From an uncultured Eubacteriales bacterium (lineage in GTDB: Bacteria; Bacillota; Clostridia; Oscillospirales; Oscillospiraceae): a DNA stretch of 64,000 nt. Positions within the stretch are counted from its first letter, which is position 1, and every line of letters starts with the position of its first letter. The translations under genes and the position numbers were made by a program. Shown piece after piece: positions 17,286 to 25,370 of this stretch. The stretch covers positions 62,001-126,000 of the forward strand of contig UQZA01000002.1 of assembly GCA_900545515.1 (NCBI GenBank). Reading direction: 5' to 3'. Below the pieces are notes generated by a model, which worked only from the letters and a program-made list of their open reading frames with translations, was not told the DNA's origin and searched no databases.

Positions 17286-17566
17286 CAGCCAAAGAGGCGG
17301 GAAAAAAATCCGCCTTCCCGCCGGGGCTCCTCGTAGATGAGAGCCGTCACCGTTCCGTCTACGGCCACCTGGCCGCCGTCCAGGGATAAGGTTTTCAGGT
17401 GCAGGTCCTGGCCCCGCACCAACAGAGTCCCCCGGCTGGTGCGGAGTACAACGGCGTTCTCCTCAAAGCTTACCACTTCCCCAACGCCGGACACGGTCAG
17501 CTTTTTTCGTTCGTCCAAGCTCAGCTTGTGGGGCTGCTGCAGCCCCCGGTCCTCCCCTTGTGCCAT
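17285..17566 (-). CDS. yabP: Sporulation protein YabP
   Basis: A 93-residue YabP/YqfC-family protein. The core KLTVSGVGEVVSFEENAVVL and LRTSRGTLLVRGQDL are characteristic, as is the end DGTVTALIYEEP. The start at 17566 follows AGGAGG by eight bases; a longer frame upstream is not conserved. It is coupled to yabQ. A CATACACT box at 17603-17596 resembles a sigma-E -10 element, in keeping with mother-cell expression in relatives, but no clear -35 was found. Confidence 0.87.
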   Translation of the reverse strand: MAQGEDRGLQQPHKLSLDERKKLTVSGVGEVVSFEENAVVLRTSRGTLLVRGQDLHLKTLSLDGGQVAVDGTVTALIYEEPRREGGFFSRLFG

Positions 17567-17631
17567 GTGCCATGCCTCCTGTCTGGTTTGTTTCCAGTGT
17601 ATGCAGGACAAGGGGGCGGTAGACATGAATT

Positions 17632-18537
17632 TCAGCGGCCCATTCTCTCCAGCTTTTCCAGAACCTCCTGAAAATATGGGGGAAGGGGCGTGGAGACGAT
17701 CACAGGCAGGCCGGTCCTGGGATGTCGGAAGCAAAGGGTGGAGGCGTGTAAACATTGGGATTCCTGCCCCAGCTCCGGCTTCTTCCGCCCGTAAACGGTG
17801 TCGCCCAGTATGGGATGCCCAATGTAGGCCATGTGTACCCGGATTTGATGTGTGCGGCCGGTTTCCAGGTGGCAGCGGATGTGGGTATAGCCCCGGTACC
17901 GGGTGACGGTCTCCCAGTGGGTCACGGCCTCTTTACCCCGGTCAGTGACGGTCATGCGCTTCCGGTCGGAGGGATGTCGCCCAATGGGGGCGTCTACGGT
18001 GCCCCGGTCCTCCTTCAGGTTGCCGCAAACCACGGCCTCGTAGGTCCGGGCCAGGGTGTGATCTTTTAGCTGACTGGCCAGGACGGTGTGGGCCAGATCG
18101 TTTTTTGCCACCACAAGCAGGCCGGAGGTGTCCTTATCGATGCGGTGGACGATGCCGGGGCGCAGGACTCCATTGATGCCGGACAGGCTCTCCCCTCTGG
18201 CGTAGAGCAGGCCGTTGACCAAGGTGTCGTCCCAATGCCCAGCTGCCGGATGGACGACCAGACCCTTGGGCTTGTTGATCACCAGGAGATCCTCGTCTTC
18301 ATAGGCAATTTCCAAATCCATTTTGGTGGGGGCTACATCCAAGGGCTCCGGCTCTGGAAGCTCCACCTGAATTACGTCTCCTAACCTGGTGCGGTAATTT
18401 TTCTTCACGGCTTCCCCGTTGCAGGTGACGCAGCCGGAGGCCAGGAGATTTTGTGCAGCACTGCGGCTGAGCCCAGGTACGGCCTGGGATAGGAAGAGGT
18501 CCAGCCGCAGGCCCTCGGTCTCACAGATCAGCGTCAT
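17632..18537 (-). CDS. RluD-family pseudouridine synthase
   Basis: This enzyme isomerises uridine to pseudouridine in RNA, probably 23S rRNA. The 301 residues comprise an N-terminal S4 RNA-binding domain (residues 1-70) and the RluA/RluD catalytic domain. The catalytic motif HRIDKDTSGLLVVAKN carries the nucleophilic Asp. RTHQIRVHMAYIGHPILGD near residue 230 is also typical. The start overlaps the lspA end by 17 bases, the lspA-rlu order common in Firmicutes. Confidence 0.92.
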   Translation of the reverse strand: MTLICETEGLRLDLFLSQAVPGLSRSAAQNLLASGCVTCNGEAVKKNYRTRLGDVIQVELPEPEPLDVAPTKMDLEIAYEDEDLLVINKPKGLVVHPAAGHWDDTLVNGLLYARGESLSGINGVLRPGIVHRIDKDTSGLLVVAKNDLAHTVLASQLKDHTLARTYEAVVCGNLKEDRGTVDAPIGRHPSDRKRMTVTDRGKEAVTHWETVTRYRGYTHIRCHLETGRTHQIRVHMAYIGHPILGDTVYGRKKPELGQESQCLHASTLCFRHPRTGLPVIVSTPLPPYFQEVLEKLERMGR

Positions 18538-19024
18538 GATGGTTCTCCGTTTTCTTTTCCTCCCGCCAAAAGCTCCGATTGAAAAGCGCCAGATGGATCA
18601 GCAGCCCAATGGCTCCACAGGTAATGAAGCAATCGGCCACATTGAAGACTGGAAACGAGATAAAATCTGTGGCAATCATGTCCACCACATAGCCTCGGAA
18701 AACCCGGTCCAGAATGTTGCCCAGACCGCCGCCCAGAATGGCTGCCAGGCACCACAGCTCGAACCGGGCAAAAGGCAGGAATTTTTTGTGCAGGCCCCAA
18801 ATCAGCAGGGCTGTAAACGCTACGAAAACTGCAATAAATAACCACCGCTGACCTTGAAGGAAGGAAAACGCTGCGCCGTAATTTCGTACATAGGTGAGAT
18901 GTACAACCCCCTCCAGCAGGGGGACGGCGCTGCCATAGGCGATGCGCTCCACCACGAAATACTTGCTGATCTGATCAGCGGCCACGATCAGCAGGGCCAG
19001 AAGGCCCATGGGAATGTAGCTCAT
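18521..19024 (-). CDS. lspA: Lipoprotein signal peptidase (signal peptidase II)
   Basis: LspA cleaves diacylglyceryl-prolipoproteins at the inner membrane. The 167-residue protein has four hydrophobic helices. The two catalytic aspartates lie in GNILDRVFRGYVVDMI and FPVFNVADCFI, and the conserved YVRNYGAAFSFL is present. The ATG at 19024 begins the recognised family N-terminus. Several lipoproteins in this window (ApbE, 28325-29053) are likely substrates. A consensus promoter lies 65 bases upstream. Confidence 0.93.
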   Translation of the reverse strand: MSYIPMGLLALLIVAADQISKYFVVERIAYGSAVPLLEGVVHLTYVRNYGAAFSFLQGQRWLFIAVFVAFTALLIWGLHKKFLPFARFELWCLAAILGGGLGNILDRVFRGYVVDMIATDFISFPVFNVADCFITCGAIGLLIHLALFNRSFWREEKKTENHHDADL

Positions 19025-19088
19025 AATCAGCCGCCCTTTCTGTTGTAAAATGTACCGATCCTCCACAAGGGCCGGTAGAATCGGATCT

Positions 19089-19117
19089 ATATTACCACCG
19101 TCCCCATAAAATGTCAA
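19089..19117 (-). promoter_or_regulatory. Promoter of the lspA operon
   Basis: TTGACA at 19117-19112, a 17-base spacer, TAATAT at 19094-19089. It reads toward lspA. Confidence 0.65.
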
Positions 19118-19152
19118 AGAAAACAGGGCGATCGCTCCTGTGTTCCTCCACC

Positions 19153-19503
19153 TCAACCGGTCACGGCGTCTGGACCGCCTCCGCCGGAGAACTGGACCAC
19201 CAGCCGGTGAGGCAGGCAGACGATGGGCTGCCCGCCCTGCCGCCAGCCGGTCTGGATGCAGTCGCCGCCGGGACAGTCTGACTGGGTTACGGCGATGGCT
19301 CCATTCTGGATGGTAACGGTGTTGCTTCCGTATGGGCTGTCCACGGTAAAGCTCTGGTCCTGTGCCAGGGAAACCCGGCGCACCAAAACGCCGTCGGACC
19401 AAATTTCTGCCGACTGGGCCCTTTCCTGGGGCCAGAGGAGGAGCGCCAGGCTCGCCAGGAGCAGCCCGCCCAACAGGCAAATCCAAACTCTGGTTTTGAT
19501 CAT
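19153..19503 (-). CDS. NusG domain II-containing membrane protein
   Basis: A 116-residue protein with one N-terminal membrane helix (residues 7-25) and an exported NusG_II-type beta domain. The family pair of cysteines is seen in QSDCPGGDCIQTG, followed by QPIVCLPHRLVVQF. Such proteins commonly accompany ApbE and membrane redox complexes in Clostridia. The start overlaps the apbE stop by four bases, so the two are coupled. Its exact role is unknown. Confidence 0.85.
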   Translation of the reverse strand: MIKTRVWICLLGGLLLASLALLLWPQERAQSAEIWSDGVLVRRVSLAQDQSFTVDSPYGSNTVTIQNGAIAVTQSDCPGGDCIQTGWRQGGQPIVCLPHRLVVQFSGGGGPDAVTG

Positions 19504-20501
19504 GGCCCAATCTCCTCAAAGGCGCAGCCGGAGAAGCGGTCTGCCAGTCCTGCCGTGACGTAGACGGTTCCGGCTTCGGTGCAGAAGACAGCCTCAAAAT
19601 CCCGGCCCTCCCGCCAGAAGTCAGACGCCTTCTCCAGGCCCATGATGTACAAGGCTGTGGACAGACCGTCAGCCAGGAGGCCGTCTTCCGCTACGACCGT
19701 GACAGAGGCGAGCCCTGCACGGGCAGGCGCACCGGTTTCCGGGTCCAGGATGTGGCAGTAGCGCACGCCGCCAGCTTCAAAGTACCGCTGGTATCCCCCA
19801 GAGGTGACCACAGCCCAGGTTCCTTGCAGAGACAGGGTTCCCAGAGTTCCGGCTCCGGCCGGGTCCTGGATGCCAATCTGCCAGGGAGCTCCGCCCGGCT
19901 TTTCTCCGTAGGTCTGCACATTTCCTCCCAGAGACAGCAGGCCGCCGGTGACACCTTCCCCCTTTTCCAGGTATTCCGCCGCCAGGCGTCCGGCCCAGCC
20001 CTTTCCCACGGCTCCAAGATCCATTTGCGCCCCGGCTGCCAGATGGGCGCAGGAGTTCTTCAGGATTAGCTGTTTGGAACCAGTGTGTGCCAGGGCCTCT
20101 TGGATTTCCGCTTGCTCCGGTACCCGGTAATGCCCTGTGGTAAACCCCCAGAGCTTGGTTACAGGGTATAGACAGGGGTCCAGAGCGCCGCCGGTCCGGT
20201 TGCTTAGAGCCAAGGTTTCCCGGAACAGGTCCTGGATCTGCTCCGGCAGTTCCACCGTCTGCCCCCCGTTTAAGCGGTCAACCAGGGAGCCCGGCCGGGT
20301 GACAGACAGCTGCGCCTCCTGCTCCTGGAAGAGCCGGGACAGGTCCTGGACTGCAGTTTCCCCATGGCTGCCCCACAACTTGATGGTCATGAGGGTATCC
20401 ATGGCGTATACCTGGGCCTCTACCGGCTGCCGGCTGCATCCCGGCAGCAGAAGAAGCAAAAGCAGAACCCCAATTTTGCACCGCTTTGTTTTCACAATCA
20501 T
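19500..20501 (-). CDS. apbE: FAD:protein FMN transferase, lipoprotein
   Basis: ApbE attaches FMN to Thr or Ser of exported redox proteins such as Rnf and NQR subunits. After a short basic start there is a hydrophobic stretch and the lipobox LLLPGCS, so the mature protein is lipid-anchored outside. Family motifs seen are YAMDTLMTIKLWG, MDLGAVGKGWA, LLSLGGNVQTYG and the C-terminal DGLSTALYIMG. Start choice is uncertain: the ATG at 20501 has its AGGAG only two bases away, while a GTG at 20495 has ideal spacing. No target protein with a flavinylation site is encoded in the window. Confidence 0.92.
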   Translation of the reverse strand: MIVKTKRCKIGVLLLLLLLPGCSRQPVEAQVYAMDTLMTIKLWGSHGETAVQDLSRLFQEQEAQLSVTRPGSLVDRLNGGQTVELPEQIQDLFRETLALSNRTGGALDPCLYPVTKLWGFTTGHYRVPEQAEIQEALAHTGSKQLILKNSCAHLAAGAQMDLGAVGKGWAGRLAAEYLEKGEGVTGGLLSLGGNVQTYGEKPGGAPWQIGIQDPAGAGTLGTLSLQGTWAVVTSGGYQRYFEAGGVRYCHILDPETGAPARAGLASVTVVAEDGLLADGLSTALYIMGLEKASDFWREGRDFEAVFCTEAGTVYVTAGLADRFSGCAFEEIGP

Positions 20502-20510
20502 TTCTCCTAT

Positions 20511-20545
20511 CGAAAAAGGTGTGACCCGGAAGACCGGGTCACACC
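20511..20545 (-). terminator. Intrinsic terminator after cooT
   Basis: A 12-bp perfect stem (GGTGTGACCCGG, 4-base loop, complement) at 20518-20545, followed on the minus strand by TTTTT. It separates the cooT transcript from apbE and lies directly before the apbE ribosome binding site. Confidence 0.88.
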
Positions 20546-20555
20546 GCAGTGACAT

Positions 20556-20753
20556 TTAGACGGGCACATTTTCCCGGACAATGACAAAGCCATCAACCAG
20601 ATTGGCCTCCTGCAGCTGGCCCTCAATGGCAACCTGCCGTTCCATCAGATCGGTGAGGATGACGCAGCCGTCCTTGCACTCTACCCGCATCACATTTTTC
20701 ATCACAATGTCCTCCGGGGACATTTTATTTTTGTATACCGTGGAAAGACACAT
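20556..20753 (-). CDS. CooT family nickel-binding protein
   Basis: A 65-residue protein starting MCLSTVY, the CooT hallmark; the Cys next to the initiator Met is the Ni(II) ligand in the characterised member. The rest is a small beta fold (VECKDGCVILTD, VDGFVIVREN). Two bases separate it from the His-rich gene upstream, so they form one transcript from the promoter at 21199-21227. This fits nickel storage or delivery, although no nickel enzyme is encoded here. Confidence 0.85.
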   Translation of the reverse strand: MCLSTVYKNKMSPEDIVMKNVMRVECKDGCVILTDLMERQVAIEGQLQEANLVDGFVIVRENVPV

Positions 20754-20755
20754 GG

Positions 20756-21148
20756 TTAACCCTTCCTTTCATGCTCCAGGGCAGTCAGCACCGTGGACAG
20801 GCGCAGATTCCCCTTCTCGAAGTCTGACACAGCCTGCATCACCTGCTCATAGGAGCTGTGTGCCCCGGCTTCCTCCAGCTGCTTGGCCAGACCTGCCAGC
20901 TCCTGGGCGTGGGCGGCGTTGTGCCCCACCATGTATTTCATGAGGGCCATCAGCTCTTCCATGGGCGTGTGCTGGCAGCCGCCGCAGGCGCTGCAGTCCG
21001 CCCCGGCACAGTGCTCCTGCCCCTCATGGGTATGAGGCGCGTCACCGTGGTCGTGCTCATGGTGGTCATGGTCGTGGTCGTGAGGATGGGTATGATAAGA
21101 ATGAGAGTGCTCTACAGGAGAGCCTACATGATCGTGATCCAGGTGCAT
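20756..21148 (-). CDS. Histidine-rich metal-binding protein, unknown family
   Basis: A 130-residue protein. Roughly the first 45 residues are dominated by His and Asp (for example HTHPHDHDHDHHEHDHGD). A short Cys cluster follows (CAGADCSACGGC) and the rest is a predicted helical domain (MALMKYMVGHNAAHAQELA). The ATG at 21148 follows AGGAG at six bases; an upstream in-frame ATG would place that site inside the gene. It is coupled to cooT. A role in nickel or other transition-metal buffering is inferred from composition and neighbours. Confidence 0.75.
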   Translation of the reverse strand: MHLDHDHVGSPVEHSHSYHTHPHDHDHDHHEHDHGDAPHTHEGQEHCAGADCSACGGCQHTPMEELMALMKYMVGHNAAHAQELAGLAKQLEEAGAHSSYEQVMQAVSDFEKGNLRLSTVLTALEHERKG

Positions 21149-21198
21149 AAAGGGACTCCTCTCCATTGGCGTTTGCCGCCAATCTTCATTTTGACCTT

Positions 21199-21227
21199 AT
21201 TATACCGCACAGCTTCTCCTATGTCAA
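21199..21227 (-). promoter_or_regulatory. Consensus promoter of the His-rich/cooT transcript
   Basis: TTGACA at 21227-21222, 17 bases, TATAAT at 21204-21199: a perfect consensus match, which suggests control by a repressor. Confidence 0.88.
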
Positions 21228-21237
21228 AGGATTCCGC

Positions 21238-21260
21238 ATTGGGGAAAAAATATCCCCCTC
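21238..21260. promoter_or_regulatory. Possible CsoR-type operator
   Basis: An inverted repeat GGGG and CCCC around an A/T-rich centre with a following C-run lies between the two divergent promoters. CsoR/RcnR operators are G/C-tract inverted repeats, so this is a candidate only. Confidence 0.35.
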
Positions 21261-21266
21261 CCTCCC

Positions 21267-21295
21267 TTGCACTGGCCTGGGGATGCTGCTATAAT
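21267..21295 (+). promoter_or_regulatory. Promoter of the CsoR-family gene
   Basis: TTGCAC at 21267-21272, 17 bases, TATAAT at 21290-21295. It is back to back with the promoter at 21199-21227. Confidence 0.8.
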
Positions 21296-21334
21296 GATGA
21301 AAAACAGCAAGGATTCTGGAAAGAGGAACGCCCT

Positions 21335-21688
21335 ATGACACATGATCACACCGGATCTCCCGGGGAAGAGACGCTTCATGACCACGCTTATCTCCATGCT
21401 CACGGCATTGCCCACAGCCACGGTCATGTTCACGCCAATCAGAAGGCGGTGATCAACCGCTTGGCCCGTGCCATCGGCCACCTGGAAAAGGTAAAGCGGA
21501 TGGTGGAGGAGGGATATGACTGCTCCGAGGTTCTGGTACAGCTGGCAGCGGTCCGCTCTGCCCTGGACAATGCGGGGAAGGTGATTTTGCAGGACCATAT
21601 GCGCCACTGTATGGTGGATGCTGTGGCGGCTGGGGATATGGACGCCATTGAGGATCTGTGCCAGGCTGTGGAAAAATTTATTAAATAG
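21335..21688 (+). CDS. CsoR/RcnR-family metal-sensing repressor with His-rich N-terminus
   Basis: A 117-residue DUF156 all-helical repressor. The N-terminal 35 residues are His-rich (HDHAYLHAHGIAHSHGHVH). The core holds the CsoR-type ligand set: Cys in GYDCSEVLVQL and a His-x3-Cys pair in HMRHCMVDA. That set resembles Cu(I) CsoR, while the His-rich arm and the adjacent CooT point to nickel, so the metal is uncertain. The ATG at 21335 follows an AGGAA site and lies after the promoter; longer upstream frames cross the promoter. It probably represses both divergent units. Confidence 0.85.
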   Translation: MTHDHTGSPGEETLHDHAYLHAHGIAHSHGHVHANQKAVINRLARAIGHLEKVKRMVEEGYDCSEVLVQLAAVRSALDNAGKVILQDHMRHCMVDAVAAGDMDAIEDLCQAVEKFIK

Positions 21689-21700
21689 GGAGGAACCCAT

Positions 21701-21943
21701 ATGGATTTAAAAACCTGCCGCTGGATGACCCGGCTGCTCTATGTGGGGTGCCTGGCGCTGGCAATCATTGCCCTCCCCCTGGACAACCAGATTCTGCGCA
21801 TGGGGCTCCTGGGCGCGGCCCTGGCCCTGGCGCTGATGGTGGCCATGGTCCGGGATAAGTTCTGGCGCTGCCCCAAGTGCGGAAAAATGCTCCCCAAAGG
21901 GGGCAAGGTTCGCTGCCAATCCTGTGGGTGGGAGATGCTGTAG
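21701..21943 (+). CDS. Small membrane protein with C-terminal zinc ribbon
   Basis: An 80-residue protein not recognised as a named family. Two hydrophobic helices (residues about 11-27 and 31-49) are followed by a four-Cys zinc ribbon (CPKCGKML, then CQSCGWEML). GGAGG lies eight bases before the ATG. It is 12 bases after the repressor gene, so it is co-transcribed, and may sense or bind metal at the membrane. No function is assigned. Confidence 0.7.
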   Translation: MDLKTCRWMTRLLYVGCLALAIIALPLDNQILRMGLLGAALALALMVAMVRDKFWRCPKCGKMLPKGGKVRCQSCGWEML

Positions 21944-21963
21944 ACGGGAAGAGAGACGCTGCC

Positions 21964-22713
21964 ATGAGGTTGGATTTCTACTACTGGGCTGCGATGTGCC
22001 CCTTAAATATGGAAATGTTGGCGCTTTTACAGGCGTACAGCAGCCGGTTGGAGATCCACACCTATGATATCTCCAGGCAGCCTGACCTTGCCGGGAGGCT
22101 CCGTATGTTTTACCCGACCCTGTCGGTGGTCAACCACCGGCAGCGGTATTTCGCCCCCTTGCGCCGGGAGTTTCTGGAGCGGCTTTGTCAGGGGGAACTC
22201 CCCAGGCAGGTCCCCTATCACCCGGCACTGGGCAGAACGCCGGTTGCCGGTACTGTGCTCCCCATTACCGCAGAAAACCTGGACTTAGCGGGAAGCTGCA
22301 CGGGGTGCAATGGCTGCCGGGGATGGAGGCAGAAGGCGGCGTTTTTGGAGGGCATGGGACTTTCTGTCTTTGGTTTTCTGCATATGCAGGAAAAACGGTT
22401 GCTTGGCGGAGCAGAATACGTCCCTTCTATGCAAGTGCCCTATGCAATCCCTCGCGATGCCAGGAAGGCGTTCCTCACCTGCGTATACCTGTCTGATGAG
22501 GCGTTCGACTATAAGACTACGCCTTTAAATGCTCTGGAGGCATATCTGGGGGAGCGGTATGAAAGCGCTCTGGTGATTTCTGACGAGACCGGTGTCTTCC
22601 CCAACGGAGACCTGACGTTTTTCCTTCTGCGGGGCTATCAAGACCTGGGCGTGGTGGCTCGGGAAGGGACGTACTGTACGTTGCATCTGTTGGAAAAACA
22701 ACTCCGTACATGA
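21964..22713 (+). CDS. Protein of unknown function with possible thioredoxin-like N-terminus
   Basis: A 249-residue soluble protein. The first 60 residues (LDFYYWAAMCPLNMEMLALL, then TYDISRQPDLAGRLRMFYPTLS) look like a thioredoxin-type beta-alpha-beta unit with a single Cys, and it has a later CTGCNGC cluster. This could resemble YoaP-type domains, but no family was recognised with confidence. It is the third gene of the repressor-led transcript, 20 bases after the zinc-ribbon gene. The start is the ATG at 21964; the ribosome site is weak. Confidence 0.65.
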   Translation: MRLDFYYWAAMCPLNMEMLALLQAYSSRLEIHTYDISRQPDLAGRLRMFYPTLSVVNHRQRYFAPLRREFLERLCQGELPRQVPYHPALGRTPVAGTVLPITAENLDLAGSCTGCNGCRGWRQKAAFLEGMGLSVFGFLHMQEKRLLGGAEYVPSMQVPYAIPRDARKAFLTCVYLSDEAFDYKTTPLNALEAYLGERYESALVISDETGVFPNGDLTFFLLRGYQDLGVVAREGTYCTLHLLEKQLRT

Positions 22714-22734
22714 ACTAAGTTGCGGTATGCCGCC

Positions 22735-23661
22735 TCAAAGGAGGGAGCATACCGCTTTTTCGTAGGCTGCATTCAAATTTGGCGGGACGTCTGCCAGCTT
22801 CACCCCCAGGCCCGATTGGATGGATACCTCCACTCCGGTCATGGGGTGGGGGAAGTGAAGCTCCCGGGCGCAGAGCTGCTGATAGGAAAGGCCCAGGCGG
22901 GTGGAGAGGGCTTGACTGGCCGTGGTTCCGTACTGGGGGTCTCCCAGCATGGGGCAGCCCAGGAAGGCGCAGTGGACCCGCAGCTGATGGGTCCGGCCGG
23001 TGAGGGGCTCCAGCTCCAGCAGGCTCCAGGCCGGGCCTTGCTCCAGCAGACGGTATCGGGTTCTGGCCGGTTGGCACAGGGGGTCGATGCGCCGGAGGAG
23101 ACTGGGCTTGGGACAGCGCCCGATGGGCATATCTATGGTGCCCTCCGGCTCCGGTGGCGCGCCGTATACCAGGCCATGATAGATTTTGTGAAGCTGCCCC
23201 CGGGTGTGGATGTCGTTGAGAAGCCGGTGGATGTGGGCATTTTTAGCCAGGAGCACCAGACCAAAGGTATCCCGGTCCAGCCGGGTGGCTGGATGGAAGG
23301 CGCAGGCTTGGCCGGTTCTGCGGTAGTACCCCAGGACTCCGTTGGCCAGGGTTCCCGTCATCCGGTGGCGGGAGGGGTGGATCAGCATCCCTGGCGGCTT
23401 GTCCACCACCAAAAGATCCCGGTCTTCGTACCGGATCTCCAGGGGCATGTCCTCCGCCGGGTATTCGGGTTCCGGGTCGTCCAGCAATGCAGTGATCCGG
23501 TCCCCCGGCGTGACTTGCGTGTTGGTCCGGGCAGGTTGTCCATTGACCAGGAGGGCGCCCGTCCATTTCAGCCGGTTCATGAGGCCGGTGGACATGTTCA
23601 GCTCTCCCTTGAGAAAACTGGACAGGCGGCCGGACCGCACGGCAATGTGCTCCAATTCCAT
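22735..23661 (-). CDS. RluA-family pseudouridine synthase (second copy)
   Basis: A 308-residue enzyme with an S4-like N-terminal region and the RluA catalytic domain. The catalytic loop reads ATRLDRDTFGLVLLAKN, and RTHQLRVHCAFLGCPMLGD is also present. It differs strongly from the RluD copy at 17632-18537, so the RNA target is probably different. The ATG at 23661 follows GGGAG by six bases; an ATG nine codons upstream lacks a ribosome site. It follows the YtvI-like gene by 50 bases. Confidence 0.88.
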   Translation of the reverse strand: MELEHIAVRSGRLSSFLKGELNMSTGLMNRLKWTGALLVNGQPARTNTQVTPGDRITALLDDPEPEYPAEDMPLEIRYEDRDLLVVDKPPGMLIHPSRHRMTGTLANGVLGYYRRTGQACAFHPATRLDRDTFGLVLLAKNAHIHRLLNDIHTRGQLHKIYHGLVYGAPPEPEGTIDMPIGRCPKPSLLRRIDPLCQPARTRYRLLEQGPAWSLLELEPLTGRTHQLRVHCAFLGCPMLGDPQYGTTASQALSTRLGLSYQQLCARELHFPHPMTGVEVSIQSGLGVKLADVPPNLNAAYEKAVCSLL

Positions 23662-23711
23662 GGCATTCTCCCAAAAGTTTTTCTTCATTATACCGGCTTT
23701 TCTCAGAGAAT

Positions 23712-24773
23712 TCAATTGCCTCTTTCCGGCTGTGCCATGGACCAGATTTCCAGGACGGTGATGGTGAGAACCGGGGCCAGAATCATACCCAGAATGCCCC
23801 AGAGCCGATATCCCATGTACAGAGCGACCAGGGTCAGCAGCGGGTTGAGCCCCAGCTGATGCCCCACCATGCGGGGCTCCAGAATGGAGCGGGTCAGAGC
23901 GGTAACGCCATAGAGGGCAATCAGCCCCAGACCCAGGGCCGTTTGTCCCTGCAACAGCACCAGGAGTCCCCAAGGTACAAGAATTGTACCGGTGCCCAAC
24001 ATAGGCAGAGCGTCCACCAGGGCGATGAGTGCCCCCAAAAGCAGAGGAAACTCCACCCGTAGGATGAGAAATCCTATGGTCAGCAGCAGGAACGTGAGGC
24101 CCATGAGCTTGCACTGTGCCCGAAACCATCCACCCAGGTTGACCCGCAGGTTCTGCAGCACCGGCAGGATCCGCTGGGACCAGGCTGGCGGCAGCTTCCC
24201 CAGGAGAAAGGGCCGCAGCCGTGGCAGCTGCGCCGAAATCATAAAGCTGGATACAACCGCCGTGCCCAAAAATACAAACGTATCCGGCAACGTCACAATG
24301 ATCTGAGAGGCGGCCCCCAGCACCCGGGACACAGCGCCCTCCGCCAGGGCGGAGCCGTTGGAGAACAGCTGGGTAATGCTTTCCTCCAGCCCCGGCTGCA
24401 GCCGCTCCGGCGCGTCTTGGGCCAGGTGGTACAGCCAACCCTGGACCCGGCCGGCAGCCTGGTCCAGGCCTTCCACCATTCCGGGCAGCCCGGAGGCCAA
24501 ATGGTCCATCTCCTGCAGCGCCAGCCGTCCTAATAGATACACAAGGCCCAGCAGGAGCAGGTACACCCCCCCAATGGCGGCCCCGGTGGCCAGAGTCCGG
24601 GGGAATTTGGCCCGCCGGGAAAGGAACCTGGCCAGGGGCTCTGCAATCCAGGCTACGGCCAGGCCGACCAAAAATGGAAGGGCCAAAGGCAGCAAATAGC
24701 GCATGGATAACAGGGCTGCTGCTAGGATTCCCCCTGTGATCAAAAGCCGGTATCGATTTCCTGTACTTCGCAT
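23712..24773 (-). CDS. AI-2E family permease, YtvI-like sporulation membrane protein
   Basis: A 353-residue integral membrane protein with about seven to eight hydrophobic helices and the AI-2E_transport pattern. This includes the paired N-terminal helices ending AWIAEPLARFLSRR, the long soluble loop at residues 105-190, and the C-terminal EPRMVGHQLGLNPLLTLVALY. Length and pattern fit YtvI, a sporulation-linked member. The ATG at 24773 follows AGGAGG. It precedes the pseudouridine synthase on the same strand. Confidence 0.85.
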   Translation of the reverse strand: MRSTGNRYRLLITGGILAAALLSMRYLLPLALPFLVGLAVAWIAEPLARFLSRRAKFPRTLATGAAIGGVYLLLLGLVYLLGRLALQEMDHLASGLPGMVEGLDQAAGRVQGWLYHLAQDAPERLQPGLEESITQLFSNGSALAEGAVSRVLGAASQIIVTLPDTFVFLGTAVVSSFMISAQLPRLRPFLLGKLPPAWSQRILPVLQNLRVNLGGWFRAQCKLMGLTFLLLTIGFLILRVEFPLLLGALIALVDALPMLGTGTILVPWGLLVLLQGQTALGLGLIALYGVTALTRSILEPRMVGHQLGLNPLLTLVALYMGYRLWGILGMILAPVLTITVLEIWSMAQPERGN

Positions 24774-24816
24774 GGCTCCTCCTGACGCACAATCTATGCT
24801 ATTATGCAGAAATTCC

Positions 24817-24844
24817 TTGCATTTTCTGAGAAATATGCTACAAT
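24817..24844 (+). promoter_or_regulatory. Promoter of the ACT-domain gene
   Basis: TTGCAT at 24817-24822, 16 bases, TACAAT at 24839-24844 with an extended TG at the proper place. Confidence 0.65.
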
Positions 24845-24898
24845 GAACCTGGGACAAACCCCAGAAAACTAGTGAAAGCGACTACAGGAGGTTGCCTT

Positions 24899-25339
24899 AT
24901 GGCAAATAATCCAAAATACTACATCATTGAATCCTCTGCTCTGCCGGAAGTTTTTTTGAAGGTCGCGGAAGCCAAGCGCTTGCTGGATACGGGCGAAGCC
25001 TCCACCGTCAACGATGCCACCCGTCAGTCGGGCATCAGTCGCAGCGCCTTCTACAAGTATCGGGACTCCATTCTTCCGTTTCAGAACCTGATGGCAGGCC
25101 GGATCATCACATTTCAGCTGACCCTCCACGATGAGACTGGCAATTTGTCCTCCCTGCTAACCATTTTTGCCCAATGGGGCGCAAATATACTTACCATCAA
25201 CCAGACCATTCCCACCAATGGCTGTGCCGCCGTGACCATCTCCGCCGAAACCAACCATTTACAGACCTCCCTGGAGGAGCTGCTGCGGCACCTCAACGCC
25301 ATGGATGGGGTGGTACGGGCAGAGATTCTGGCAGGTTGA
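24899..25339 (+). CDS. ACT domain-containing protein (PheB/UPF0735 type)
   Basis: A 146-residue protein. Residues 1-70 form a helix-turn-helix-like region (TVNDATRQSGISRSAFYKY). Residues 75-146 form an ACT ligand-binding domain (ITFQLTLHDETGNLSSLLTI, then GANILTINQTI). Members sit beside homoserine and aromatic amino acid genes and are thought to sense amino acids. The ATG at 24899 follows AGGAGG at eight bases. The next gene is an aspartokinase without its own ACT domains, which makes a functional pairing attractive but unproven. Confidence 0.85.
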   Translation: MANNPKYYIIESSALPEVFLKVAEAKRLLDTGEASTVNDATRQSGISRSAFYKYRDSILPFQNLMAGRIITFQLTLHDETGNLSSLLTIFAQWGANILTINQTIPTNGCAAVTISAETNHLQTSLEELLRHLNAMDGVVRAEILAG

Positions 25340-25370
25340 TTGCCTTTGGAGTGCATATCTGAGATTTCTT

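Noticed and set aside
23662..24792. A 685-codon minus frame joining the YtvI-like region to the pseudouridine synthase.
   Set aside because: Only its last 308 codons are the pseudouridine synthase. The front part is Gly/Pro-rich shadow of the YtvI-like gene, which is recognised in another frame.
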